Assembly (NCBI GenBank): GCA_963776935.1
Contig: CAVZOP010000015.1
Span: 62,001-126,000 of the forward strand
Origin: JALOLG01 sp963776935
GTDB lineage: Bacteria; Actinomycetota; Acidimicrobiia; Acidimicrobiales; Ilumatobacteraceae
Reading direction: 5' to 3'
DNA: 64,000 bases
Under the pieces are notes generated by a model, which saw only the letters and a program-made list of their open reading frames with translations, was not told the DNA's origin and did not search any database. Position 1 is the first letter of the stretch. Each line of letters opens with the position of its first letter. The translations under genes and the position numbers were made by a program. Below, in pieces: positions 55,349 through 64,000 of the stretch.

Positions 55349-55960
55349 ATGAACCGATTGGGTGTGACCACAACCGAGAGTGCTGTGCAGGTGGGGACGC
55401 TACTAGAAGCCGCGGCCGATGGCGATGAACGTGCCTGGTCCGAGCTGGTGGCGCAGTTCCACGGTCTGTTGTGGGCGACCGCACGGGCGTGCGGCCTGTC
55501 CGAGGCCGACGCCGCCGACGTGACGCAGACGACGTGGATGCGGCTCGCCGAGCACCTGGGGCGGATCACCCAGCCGGCCGCGTTGCCGGGCTGGCTCGTG
55601 TCGACCACTCGACGCGAAGCGATCTGTGTCTCGAAGCGTGCGAGACGTCCACCTCCCGCGGTCCTGCTCGGCTCCCTCGACCTCGACGACCACAGCGCCG
55701 TCGAACTTCTCATGCGAGCCGAACGGCACAAGGAGCTGCGGGCGGCGTTCCGACGCCTGGGTGAACGATGCCGGCTCCTGCTGGCGATGTTGAGCGCCGA
55801 CGCCCGCTACTCGTACGACGAGATCTCGAGCCAGGTCGACATACCGGTTGGCAGCATCGGTCCGACGCGCCGTCGGTGTCTCACCAAGCTCGCTGAACTC
55901 CTGGAGAATGACGGCGTACCGCGGACGCGGAAGGGGGACTCGAGTGGGCGACGTGAATGA
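55349..55960 (+). CDS. ECF-like sigma-70 family sigma factor
   Basis: 203 residues: region 2 (about 20-85) with WSELVAQFHGLLWATARACG and DAADVTQTTWMRLAEHL, a linker, and region 4 (about 135-190) with LGERCRLLLAMLSADARYSYDEI and GSIGPTRRRCLTKLAELL as the HTH. No region 1.1 or 3 is present. The ATG follows the duplicated TTGATACATC element by 10 bases. Its last 17 bases overlap the next gene, and that gene overlaps a TPR-CHAT protease gene, so the three are translated as a unit. The middle protein is a candidate anti-sigma or adaptor. Confidence 0.9.
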   Translation: MNRLGVTTTESAVQVGTLLEAAADGDERAWSELVAQFHGLLWATARACGLSEADAADVTQTTWMRLAEHLGRITQPAALPGWLVSTTRREAICVSKRARRPPPAVLLGSLDLDDHSAVELLMRAERHKELRAAFRRLGERCRLLLAMLSADARYSYDEISSQVDIPVGSIGPTRRRCLTKLAELLENDGVPRTRKGDSSGRRE

Positions 55961-56406
55961 AGTTCTGCTCGACGAGGAGGCGGCGGACCTGCTGCTCGCC
56001 GAACTCGGAGAAGCGTTGGCGGGCGAGATCACCGACGAGCACCTCGAGGCCGCGGTCAACGCGTTCTGGATCGCGCTGGACCGACGCGCTGATCGCCGAG
56101 GTCGAGGAGCATCTCGACGCCGGACTGCGTGCCAGCCACCGCGGCGGCACGGCCGAGCGACAACACCTCTACCGGCTCGACGCGCTCTCGGTGTCGTTGA
56201 CGGTCGACTCCATCGATCGCCGGGTCGCCGGGCGGATCGAAGGGGCGGGTGTGAGTGCGCGCTGGCTCGACGCGGGCGGATCTTCACGGCCACTCGACCT
56301 CGACGAGAACGGTTGCTTCCGAGTGACTCCGCAGTCCGGTCCGGCATCAGTCGAGGTAGTCCTCGTCGACGGGCGTCGCGTCCGCACGACATGGACGCTG
56401 CTCTGA
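55944..56406 (+). CDS. Small protein between sigma factor and CHAT protease, one frame change
   Basis: 153 residues after removing one G from the GG at 56078-56079. The N-terminal half is helical and acidic (VLLDEEAADLLLAELGEALAG, then AFWIAL joined to TDALIAEVEEHLDAGL). The C-terminal half is beta-rich (LYRLDALSVSLTVDSIDRRV, GRIEGAGVSARWLD, VEVVLVDGRRVRTTW). No zinc or transmembrane motif typical of anti-sigma factors is visible. GTG 55944 overlaps the sigma gene; its stop lies 16 bases into the CHAT gene. By position it could link the protease to the sigma factor. Confidence 0.7.
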
Positions 56407-59073
56407 AGGACGAAGCGTCCGACCCCTCACTCGACGCGCTGGCCGAACTCGCAGCGCCCGACCCCTCACTCGACGCGCTGGCTGAACTCGCCTCGTCCGA
56501 TCCCTCACTCGACGCGCTGGCCGAACTCGCAGCGCCCGACCCCTCACTCGACGCGCTGGCTGAACTCGCAGCGTCGGACCCCGAACGAGCTCGCAGGGAA
56601 GCCATCACGCGTGCCAGTACGGCACACGGCGGCCAGCAGATAGCGCTGCTCACCGTCGCCGCCGAGGCGTCAATCCGAGTCGGCACGATCTCCGACGCGC
56701 TCACCCTGTTCCGACGCGTGGCCGACCTCGCCGAGCGTCGCTCCGACGACGAGGCGGGCCCGCTCCGTGTGCGCGTCGCGGCCATGCTCGCCGCATCGGG
56801 CGACAGCGAACTGGCGCTGCAGACTCTCGAGGCGGCAGAACCCCTCCTCGGCGAGAGCGCGTGGCTGGCGTGGTATCAGCGAGGGTTGATCCTGCACTGG
56901 GCCGGCCGCAGCGAGGATGCCCTGGTCTGGCTGCGACGAGCCGAGCCGGAAGCCGAGAGCGCCGGTGACCGTCTCACCGTCGCCAAGCTGGTGATGAACC
57001 GCGCCCTTGCCCATGCCCATGTCGGCGACTTCGAAGCGGCCGCCGCTGACGCGGTCGATGCCGAGAAGCGTTGTCGTGCGCTCGGTGAGCTGACGCTCGC
57101 CGCGCACGCCCTCCACAACCGTGGTTGGATCGCCGCCGGCGCCGGTGACCTCGCCGAGGGCTGGCGATTGATGCACGATGCGGCGAGTGAGCCGTCGTGG
57201 ACGGCGCCGCCGGTCGTCCTCGCCGACCGAGCCGAGCTGGCGCATGCCGCCGGGCTGCTGTCCGAAGCGGCCGACCTCGCAGAAGAGGCGTGGGTCGCGC
57301 AACGAGCGGTCGGCGACGACCATGGCGCGGCGGCGACGTCGCTGCTCCGAGCTCGCATCGCGCTCGACCTCGGCGACAGGGAGCGGGCGTTGGACCTCAC
57401 TGCAACGGCGGCCGCCGCACTGGCTGCACAGGGGCGGCTGTCGTTGTGCGGCGCCGCGGCGGGCATCGAGATCGCCGCCCGCCGAGAGGTCGTCGAGCAA
57501 CTCGGTGACGCCGATCGGGCACACGCCGCGCAGGCCACGATCGACGCCATGGCCAGCGCGCTGGCAAGCGTCGAGGCGCATTCATGGCGATCGGTTCGTC
57601 TCGACGGGCTGATCGCCGCCGGCGAGATCGCCCTGCTCGCGGGACGCCGCGAGGAGGCAGAACGGCTGTTCCGACGCGCCGAGAACGACCGGAGCGATTC
57701 GAGTCGATCCGACGTGCAGCACCACGTCGCCGCAGCGCTTGCGCACCGCGCCAAGGCCGGCACGTTCGACGACCGTCGCCTCGAGGCGGCATGGGAGGAG
57801 CACGAGGCTCGGCGGGCGATGCGGTCGGTGTACGAGCTGAGGGGCGACTGGGGAACGTCGACCCGGCTGCTCACGAGGGTGGCACTTCCCCCGCTCCTCG
57901 ATCGTGGAGACGCCGAAGGCGCGATCCGTTGGCTGGAGCGGCTGCGCCGCCTGTCCTCACCGTCGCACGACGAGCGGCTGCTGCAAACGGCGGCCGCGCT
58001 TCGAGCAGTCTGGTTGCGTCGCCGCGAGGCGGGGCCCGATCCCGATGCCGACGACGCCCTGTTCGACGACGAGGAGTCCGCACTCGAAGCGGAGCTGGTC
58101 AGCCAGGCCCGCTTGGCCGCGTCGGCGCAGCCTCAGCGGGTACCGCCGGCCGCCGGCGAGCTGGCAGCCGAACTGGGGACCACGCAACTCGAATGGATCG
58201 TCGCCCTCCCTGCGGGTGCGTGGACCATCAACCTCACGTGCGATTCAGCGCGAGTGACCAAGATCGATCGCGATCGTCTGCAGCGCGACGCAACACGACT
58301 GGCGTCAACGATGCGGCTCGGGCGCTCGGACTGGCAGCAGGTCGCAGGCGACCTCGACGCCACGCTCGCCCTGGATCCCTCCACCGATCCGGTGGTCGTC
58401 ATCCCGGTCGGTGGCGCCGTGGAGGACGTCTCGTTCGGGGCCCTCCCGTCGTTGACGCAGACCCGACTGCGCGTGTGTTGGTCCGGCGCCCATTGGATGT
58501 GGACGCGCGTCGCCCGCGACGTGCAGCGTGTCACCATCGCGGCGACCGGCGTCGAGGGGTCGTCGAGGGAGGTCGAGCTGCTGAGCCAGGTGTGGCCGGA
58601 AGCGACGACGCTTCGTGGCACGGCCGTCACGAGCGCCAACATCCTCACCGCCCTCGCTGCAGACGATCTCGTGCACGTCGGTGCCCACGGGCATCTGCGT
58701 CGTGACAACCCGATGCTCTCGACGCTCGAGTGCGCGGACGGCCCGCTCTACGGGTACGAGCTCGCTCGATCGGCGCGCGTGGCCAGCACCGTGCTGCTCT
58801 GGTCCTGTGCCCTCGGTGGGGCGCGCATGCCCGCCGATGTCGGCGTCGCGGGGTGGCCGACACTGCTCTCACAGCTCGGCTGCAATGCGTTGATCGCCGC
58901 TCCCGGTGCGCTGCCGTCAGCCCCGGCGCCAGACCTCGCCGTAGAGGTACACCGTGGTCTCGCCCGAGGCGAAGCGACGGACGCGATCCTCCGCCATGTC
59001 CGACTACTCGCTGTCTCCGACGACCTCGCTGTCCAGGGCCGCGGCCATGCTCGCGGTGCACGGAGCCGGCTGA
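56391..59073 (+). CDS. TPR-CHAT protease (caspase-like), one frame change
   Basis: 893 residues after removing one G from GGG at 59036-59038. Order: a 13-residue repeat block (11-62), about ten TPR-like helical pairs (about 70-590: ALQTLEAAEPLLGESAWLAW, LVMNRALAHAHVGDFEAAAA and others), and a C-terminal CHAT domain (about 650-893). The catalytic dyad is present: His766 in HVGAHGHL and Cys806 in LWSCALGG. The corrected end reads AAAMLAVHGAG, a normal CHAT terminus. CHAT proteases are activated through their TPR arms. It forms a unit with a sigma factor and a small protein. Confidence 0.9.
56421..56576 (+). repeat. Four exact 39-bp tandem repeats in the CHAT protein N-terminus
   Basis: Four units of 39 bases encode DPSLDALAELA plus two variable residues (AP, SS, AP, AS). 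A degenerate fifth (DPERARREA) follows. The amphipathic helical unit may serve as a docking or oligomerisation element. Confidence 0.85.
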
Positions 59074-59583
59074 GCGTCGTTCGTTCCACCACGCACCCAC
59101 GCCGTCGGCCACCCACAGACAGATCGCGACCGCCATGAGGACGTCGCCCACGCTGATCACATTGCGTTGGATCGGCACCGGGATTCGATCGCCCAGCCAC
59201 GACAACCGCGTGTCGTGGGTCATCGGCACGTGCTTGTACAGGAAGCCACGTGACACGTCGACGCCGCCGCGGCCCACACGCGCCAACGCACCCGGATCGA
59301 CCGGCATCCCCCCGTTGGCCACGACCACGGCGACGTTCAGCGCGGCACCGATCCCGAGGAGCACGCTCGCAACGTGACGACGTTGCAGCGCGAGCCACAG
59401 GGCGCCGAGCGACACGCTGATCACCAGTAACACCGCGTGCAGCACCCCGGACGTCGCGACCGACACGACCTGTGTCACTGCCGCGGCGAACACCACCGCG
59501 ACGGCGCGCGGCGTGCCGAACCGCGAACGGCGCGGCCTGATCAGTCCGACCGCCACACCGACCAACACCATGACGACCAGCAC
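59004..59583 (-). CDS. DUF5317 membrane protein, one frame change
   Basis: 192 residues after removing the same base (59036-59038) that repairs the CHAT gene. Five or so hydrophobic segments (VLVVMVLVGVAVGLI, AVAVVFAAAVTQVVSV, VLLVISVSLGALWLAL, VASVLLGIGAALNVAVVV, ISVGDVLMAVAICLWVADG) and the family segment NGGMPVDPGALARVG followed by the late NVISVGDVLMA. The start is GTG 59583 after CAGGAG. Its end overlaps the CHAT gene tail-to-tail by 70 bases. Function unknown. Confidence 0.78.
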
Positions 59584-59739
59584 GCAATCGAACTCCTGGA
59601 TCTGAAACGATCTCGCCCAAGACTAAGGGGCGAGGCGGCCGGGAGATCCGCCAGCACCAGCGAGTACCGCGGATGCGTCGGCCGATCCGTAATGTGACCG
59701 CATGACCAATCGCACTGTCGAGCACCGGAAGTCCGAGCC

Positions 59740-60022
59740 ATGCTGATCCTCGCCATCATCCCGTTCGGCATGATCGTCGGTGCTGCCGCCCAGTTCGTCC
59801 TCGGCACCGGCCGGGGCGTCGACTGGGGCATGGCGCTCGGCGCCGGACTGATCGGCTCGTTCGTCGGTGGGCTGCTCGATCAGCCTGCTCGCCGGCGACG
59901 GCCTCGCGATCAGGCCGAGCGGGCTGATCGGCTCGTTCGTCGGTGCCATCCTCGTCACGTTGGCGTGGCGGTGGGCCGGCGGTCGGAACGCAGCAGCCGG
60001 TGGGGGCCCCCGCCGCCGCTGA
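59740..60022 (+). CDS. GlsB/YeaQ/YmgE family membrane protein, one frame change
   Basis: 93 residues after removing one base near 59878. Three hydrophobic glycine-rich helices: ILAIIPFGMIVGAAAQFVLG, WGMALGAGLIGSFVGGLL and, in the second frame, SGLIGSFVGAILVTLAWRW. The repeated GLIGSFVG is the family's transglycosylase-associated signature. The role is unknown, possibly envelope stress. Confidence 0.78.
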
Positions 60023-60025
60023 CGC

Positions 60026-60478
60026 TCAGGTCTCGATCGCGGTCGAGCGGAGCCCGACGAACGGCCCGCCGCTCAGGCGACCGAACAGGAAGAAGGGCAC
60101 CTCGACGACGCCGTCGCCGCGGACGAACGCCTGATGCAACGACCCGAGCGATCGACGCATCACGACCTCGAGTACGGCGAAAACCTGGACGGCCCGCTCG
60201 TCGCCGTTCTCCCGCGCGTTGGCGACCGCTCGCTCGAAGAAGATCGACGCCGCGCCGAGATCCACGCGTCGGGTCGCATCGAACCCGACGGCGTCGCGGA
60301 AGGCGTTGGCGGTGAGCCGCCGACCGACCGCGAACTCTGCGGCGAACGGCTCGAACGGGACGTCCGATTCGCTCAGCAACGTCTGATCGACCACGAGCGT
60401 CGCCAGCGACAGCGCCAGCCGGTGAGCGACGCCGTGCACGAACGCGGCGTCAGGATCGACCACGAGTTGAGCCGGCAT
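60026..60478 (-). CDS. Nuclease A inhibitor-like (NuiA family) protein
   Basis: 150 residues. The segment LLSESDVPFEPFA and the C-terminal PFFLFGRLSGGPFVGLRSTAIET-type ending (FVGLRSTAIET) match the NuiA family signature (SESDxPFE and the final VET-like strand). NuiA of cyanobacteria inhibits a secreted nuclease; many family members lack a known partner, and none is encoded nearby. The first 30 residues and the central helices are not diagnostic. It starts 124 bases from the divergent MFS gene. Confidence 0.6.
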   Translation of the reverse strand: MPAQLVVDPDAAFVHGVAHRLALSLATLVVDQTLLSESDVPFEPFAAEFAVGRRLTANAFRDAVGFDATRRVDLGAASIFFERAVANARENGDERAVQVFAVLEVVMRRSLGSLHQAFVRGDGVVEVPFFLFGRLSGGPFVGLRSTAIET

Positions 60479-60601
60479 GTGCGCTCCTCAGTGCGGCGTG
60501 CGGTTTGCCCCGCACGAGAATAGGTCACGGGCGGGCGGTCTGCCGTCGGGCGTCGTCGAGTGTCGCGTCGGATATCGACGCCTACCATTCGCCGACGCAC
60601 C

Positions 60602-62068
60602 ATGGCCACGGACCACGACGACGTCAACCGAGCGACTGATGCAGCGGTCGGGCTGTTCGGCGCACAGCACCGGGCGCTGACGATCGGGCTGGTGTCGATC
60701 GTCACCCTGGTGGCGTTCGAGTCGTTGGCGGTGATCACGATCCTGCCCGACATCGAGGACGAGCTCGACGGGCTTGCCTGGTACGGCTGGGTGACGACGG
60801 CCTTCTTCCTCGGCACGCTGATCGGCATCGTCTTCGCCGGCGGCCAAGCCGACCGCCGCGGGGCGGGACGGCCGTACCTCATCGGGTTGATCCTGTTCGC
60901 GGTCGGCCTCGTGGTCGCCGGCACGGCACCGTCGATGCCGGTGCTGGTGGTCGGTCGGTTCGTGCAGGGCTTGGGCGCCGGTGTCGTCCCCGCCATCGGG
61001 TACGTCGCGATCGGCCGGGTCTACCCGGTCGAGCTACGACCGCGCATGTTCGCCGTGCTGTCGACCGCATGGGTGGTGCCGGGCGTGATCGGACCCGCCC
61101 TGTCGGAGCGGATCTCGGCCTGGATCGGGTGGCGGTGGGTGTTCCTCGGCTTGCTCCCGCTCGTCGGTGTCGCCGGCTCGATGATCATCCCCGCGTTGAT
61201 GCGGTTGGGTCCGCCGGCGCGGACCGCATCGTCCGATGGGGCGGTGGGCGAGGCACCGCTGCCGTGGACCAGGCGACGGATGGTCGAGGCGGTGCGGGTC
61301 GCCGTCGGAGCGGCGCTGGTCATCGGCGGCTTCACGACGTCGGCCTGGTTGGTGGTGCCGGCCCTGGTGGCTGGTGTGGCGGTCGGTCTCCCCCCGCTGC
61401 GCCGGCTCACGCCGCCCGGCACGCTGGTCGCCAAGGCCGGGCTCCCGGCGGTCGTGATGTCACGCGGCTTGTTGACGTTCGCGTTCTTCGGCACCGACAC
61501 GTTCGTTCCGCACGCACTGACCGATGGGAAGGGCGCGACGACGTTCGCCGGAGGCATCGCCGTGACCACATCGACACTGGGCTGGACCGCGGCCACGTGG
61601 ATCCAGGAACGGTTCATCACTCGCACCGGCGAGGCGTTCTTCGTGCGCATCTGCTACATCGCGCTCACCGCCGGGATCGTCGTCGTGGCGCTGACCGCGG
61701 GCTTCGACGCGCTTCCGTTCTGGATGATCCACGTCGGATGGACGATCGGCGGATTCGGCATGGGTCTCGGCTATTCCGCCCACTCGCAGTTGACACTGCG
61801 CTGTGCGCCGGCGGCGACGTATGGGACCGCGACGGCGTCGTTGCAGCTGTTCGACAACCTCGGCATCGCCCTCGGTGCGGGAGCAGCCGGCGTGATCGTC
61901 ACGCTCGGCGACGAACTCGGTTGGGATCCGGGTGTGGGCGTCGCAGTCGCGTTGATCGGCCCCGCCGCGCTTGCCCTCGTCGGCCTGTGCATCTCACGCC
62001 GGATGCCACACCCGGCCGGAACGACTCCGGCGGGTGCGACTCTCCCGGTCACGCGGTCGAGGATCTGA
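60602..62068 (+). CDS. MFS transporter (drug:H+ antiporter type)
   Basis: 488 residues with 12-14 hydrophobic segments. Motifs: ITILPDIEDELDG after helix 1, GQADRRGAGRPYLIGLILF (motif A-like loop 2-3), VGRFVQGLGAGVVPAIGYVA (motif B), and WVVPGVIGPALSERIS (motif C, antiporter signature). This points to proton-coupled drug export. ATG 60602 begins conserved sequence. No adjacent regulator is seen. Confidence 0.9.
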   Translation: MATDHDDVNRATDAAVGLFGAQHRALTIGLVSIVTLVAFESLAVITILPDIEDELDGLAWYGWVTTAFFLGTLIGIVFAGGQADRRGAGRPYLIGLILFAVGLVVAGTAPSMPVLVVGRFVQGLGAGVVPAIGYVAIGRVYPVELRPRMFAVLSTAWVVPGVIGPALSERISAWIGWRWVFLGLLPLVGVAGSMIIPALMRLGPPARTASSDGAVGEAPLPWTRRRMVEAVRVAVGAALVIGGFTTSAWLVVPALVAGVAVGLPPLRRLTPPGTLVAKAGLPAVVMSRGLLTFAFFGTDTFVPHALTDGKGATTFAGGIAVTTSTLGWTAATWIQERFITRTGEAFFVRICYIALTAGIVVVALTAGFDALPFWMIHVGWTIGGFGMGLGYSAHSQLTLRCAPAATYGTATASLQLFDNLGIALGAGAAGVIVTLGDELGWDPGVGVAVALIGPAALALVGLCISRRMPHPAGTTPAGATLPVTRSRI

Positions 62069-62101
62069 GCGGGCGGCTGACGATCGGGTCTCAGCGGACG
62101 C

Positions 62102-62831
62102 TCAGTACGGCGCTCCGCTGAAGAGCGCCCGTTCCTCACCCCGGCCGACGAGCACCGGATCGAGCGCCGCCCGGCGCTGGTCGGCGTCGGCGAAACCGCT
62201 CGGCAGGACGGCGCTGACGGCCCGCACGAGCTCGGCGACCGAGCCATCGTCGTCGGGCTCGACCGACGCAACGACCTCGTCGATTCGGTCCAGCGCCAGT
62301 GCCGACAGCGCTCGTGTCGTGACCGTCCCGCTCGACGCGAGCGCTGCCAAGCCGTCGGCGGCGGCGCCGAGCACCGACGCGCTGAGCAGGCTCTGCAACA
62401 CATCGCGATTCGCGGAGCGCAGCAGCGCGCGTGCCGTCGTCGTCGGGCTTCGTGCGGCGGACGACGACGGGCGCGCTCGACAGCTCCATGCCCGGCCCGG
62501 CGTCGAACGTCGCGGTCAGCGTGTACTCGCCGGACGATGGGAACAGTGGCGCGCTCGTGTCGGTGGAGAGCAGCGGGACGGCGCCCGCCACGCGGCGCCC
62601 CGGCTCGAGGTCGACCCAGCGCGGCATCGAGTCGACGGGCCACGGCCACGTACATCGCGCGGTGTACCCAGCCGCGCCCCCGACGGCGATGACGAGATCG
62701 CCCTCGATGAGGTTGAGCCGGGCGCTGACCCGGGCGGGCTCGTTCCCTGCCTCGAGCGTCACGACGATCACGAGACACTCGTCGATCGGAACCACGGAGT
62801 CGGTGTGAATCGCGAGCTCCACTCCCGACAC
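62102..62831 (-). CDS. Ig-like-domain protein, downstream paralogue, one frame change
   Basis: 242 residues after removing one C from CC at 62434-62435. The N-terminal 125 residues form a beta-sandwich-like domain (VELAIHTDSVVPIDECLVI, ARLNLIEGDLVIAVGG, FPSSGEYTLTATFDAG); the frame then shifts to ARALLRSANRDVLQSLLSAS and a helical tail ending FSGAPY. The layout mirrors the neighbouring protein upstream (LTLAEGDLVF, GRHTVVAQLEAD, helical tail), so the two are paralogues. The GTG at 62831 follows that gene's stop by 16 bases. Function not recognised. Confidence 0.65.
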
Positions 62832-62847
62832 GACTCCGTTCTCCGGC

Positions 62848-64000
62848 TCAGCGCGCCTGTGGGCGGGCGAAGTTCTCGGCGATTCGCTCCGCGCCGGCGA
62901 GCTCGGCGGCGCCCTCGGCCTTCGCCTTGGCGCTCGCCCGTGCACTCGGCTTGGGCTGGTTCTTGCGGATGAGCGCAACCGTGTCGGCCACCACGGGAGC
63001 GTCCTTCTCGGTCGGGCTGGCCACGGTGACGGCCAGCTCGACGGCACGCTCGGCGGTCCGTCCGCGCACGGCCAGATCGAGGAAGCGGGCGGCTTCCTTC
63101 GGTGCCGCCTTCCGCGTTTCGTCGGCGCGGTAGTCGGTGAACGACCGGGCGAGCGAGTTCGCCATCACGAGCGCACTCGCCGCGCCAGTGTCGGTGTCCG
63201 CGTGCGACTCGGCGAGATCCGTGAGCACGGCGCGGGCCACCTCGTTGTTGGCGAAGTCGCCAAGGGCGAGCGCCCGCCCGACTCCCTTGGTGAGGGTCTT
63301 GGCGGAGATGCTCACCTCGTCTTCGGACGCCGGGGTCCGGATGTCGATGGTCACCGGCTCCGAATACACGGTCGTCATGGCATCGGCTTCCAGTTGGGCG
63401 ACAACGGTGTGGCGTCCGGGCGTGGTGAACGTCACGCCCTGGTTCGTGAAGAACACCTGCACGTGGTTGGCGATCGACTCGCCCGGCTGCAGCAGCACGA
63501 GCGGGCGTGGCCCACACCCGATGGCGACGTCGAGCACGTGGTCGATCTCGCCGCTGGGCGTCGTACGAAGGAACACCAGGTCGCCCTCGGCGAGCGTCAG
63601 CAGGCTGGTCACCTGGCGCGGCGCGTCTCCCGTGTTCGTGAGCACGACCTCGGCGGTGATGTACTCACCGACGTACGCCTGCTGTGGCAGCGACACGGTG
63701 AGCACGAGGCCGTCGGCGTCGTCCGCGGCGCTGAGCCCGGCGACGTCGACCGGTGCGGGCAGCCCGGCAGAGAGGCTGCCGTGACCCCAGCCGAAGTTCT
63801 TCCAGCCTGGCCGAACCTGCGGATCCGGGGAGTGGATGAGCGACGTCCGGTCGTGACTGGAGAACACGAACGCGGCGTTGTTGGGGTACGGGTTGGCGGC
63901 GGTCGCGAAACTGATGACGTCGCCCGTCTGGTTCATGATCTCGATGCCGATGGCCGGCTGGTGGACGTCGTGCTTCGGGTGGAAGAGGTTGAACGCGTGG
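62848..64000 (-). CDS. C-terminal part of a larger Ig-like-domain protein
   Basis: The frame is open to the right edge, so the start is outside the window; about 383 residues are visible. The first part contains HAFNLFHPKHDVHQPAIGIE and NNAAFVFSSHDRTSLIHSP; a beta-sandwich segment follows (YVGEYITAEVVLTNTGDAPR, LTLAEGDLVFLRT), then an Ala-rich helical tail ending NFARPQAR. I do not recognise the family. Several His/Asp residues in the first part could bind metal. The downstream gene is a shorter relative. Confidence 0.6.
   Translation of the reverse strand, partial: HAFNLFHPKHDVHQPAIGIEIMNQTGDVISFATAANPYPNNAAFVFSSHDRTSLIHSPDPQVRPGWKNFGWGHGSLSAGLPAPVDVAGLSAADDADGLVLTVSLPQQAYVGEYITAEVVLTNTGDAPRQVTSLLTLAEGDLVFLRTTPSGEIDHVLDVAIGCGPRPLVLLQPGESIANHVQVFFTNQGVTFTTPGRHTVVAQLEADAMTTVYSEPVTIDIRTPASEDEVSISAKTLTKGVGRALALGDFANNEVARAVLTDLAESHADTDTGAASALVMANSLARSFTDYRADETRKAAPKEAARFLDLAVRGRTAERAVELAVTVASPTEKDAPVVADTVALIRKNQPKPSARASAKAKAEGAAELAGAERIAENFARPQAR

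Noticed and set aside
55089..55352. 87-residue plus-strand frame before the sigma factor
   Set aside because: No ribosome site, no recognisable features, antisense to the 30-residue peptide, and it ends just after the sigma factor start.
16840..62440. Programmed ribosomal frameshifting as a common feature
   Set aside because: Sites share no slippery sequence or downstream structure, affect unrelated families that need no recoding elsewhere, and nearly all need the same trivial one-base repair.

Overview
The window is GC-rich, densely packed bacterial DNA, almost certainly from an actinobacterium. Gene content (VOC, DinB, LLM, winged-helix and DUF5317-type families) and frequent apparently leaderless genes would suit the Acidimicrobiia (Ilumatobacter-like), but that placement is inference. 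I see no rRNA, tRNA, transposase or CRISPR array.

Layout. 1-10.2 kb: small enzymes and regulators in divergent pairs with clear operators (DLH hydrolase/ArsR, VOC/TetR), a DinB-YdeI pair, a deletion scar joining two headless genes (EAL and FAD oxidoreductase), an ArsR-ArsC fusion and an APC permease. 10.2-18.2 kb: a minus-strand run (UvrA-like ABC protein, flavin/pyridoxamine oxidase, VOC, AraC, alpha/beta hydrolase, large LuxR regulator). 18.2-26.1 kb: TetR with its ABC exporter, a winged-helix protein, a squalene-cyclase-like protein, an LLM monooxygenase with hydrolase, and a duplicated PepSY protein. 26.2-31.5 kb: OmpR-type two-component system, two-domain VOC, and a PhoU-like/Pit phosphate operon behind a Pho-box-like repeat. 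31.6-37.4 kb: sulfatase plus its formylglycine-generating enzyme, a DUF1479 oxygenase, an alpha/beta hydrolase-DinB fusion and an ArsR. 37.4-43.8 kb: NarL-type two-component system facing an ABC (MacB/FtsX-like) exporter and a membrane sensor-domain protein. 43.8-49.4 kb: a shattered flavin disulfide reductase, GH15 glucosidase, MarR/YceI/pirin. 49.4-52.5 kb: methyltransferase divergent from an acidic-repeat peptide, a JmjC oxygenase and a ferredoxin-like protein. 52.5-59.1 kb: two c-di-GMP proteins, a 30-residue hydrophobic peptide, then a sigma factor, a small protein and a TPR-CHAT protease in an overlapping unit. 59-64 kb: membrane proteins, a nuclease-inhibitor-like protein, an MFS transporter and two related Ig-like-domain proteins running off the right edge.

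Two units deserve most attention. The sigma factor/small protein/TPR-CHAT unit (55349-59073) has the same kinds of parts as the protease-controlled sigma switch of type III-E CRISPR systems but has no CRISPR genes. The acidic-repeat peptide/JmjC oxygenase/ferredoxin-like unit (50125-52452) looks like a substrate-modifier-redox partner set.

A caution on quality: about fifteen otherwise well-conserved genes contain a single-base frame change, mostly one extra base, often in a short homopolymer; one gene at 43.8-45.2 kb has about eight. Correcting one base restores a normal-length protein each time, and one correction at 59036-59038 repairs two overlapping genes on opposite strands. I therefore read most of these as sequence errors, annotate the full genes, and mark the frame change. 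Coordinates of such genes span both frames.
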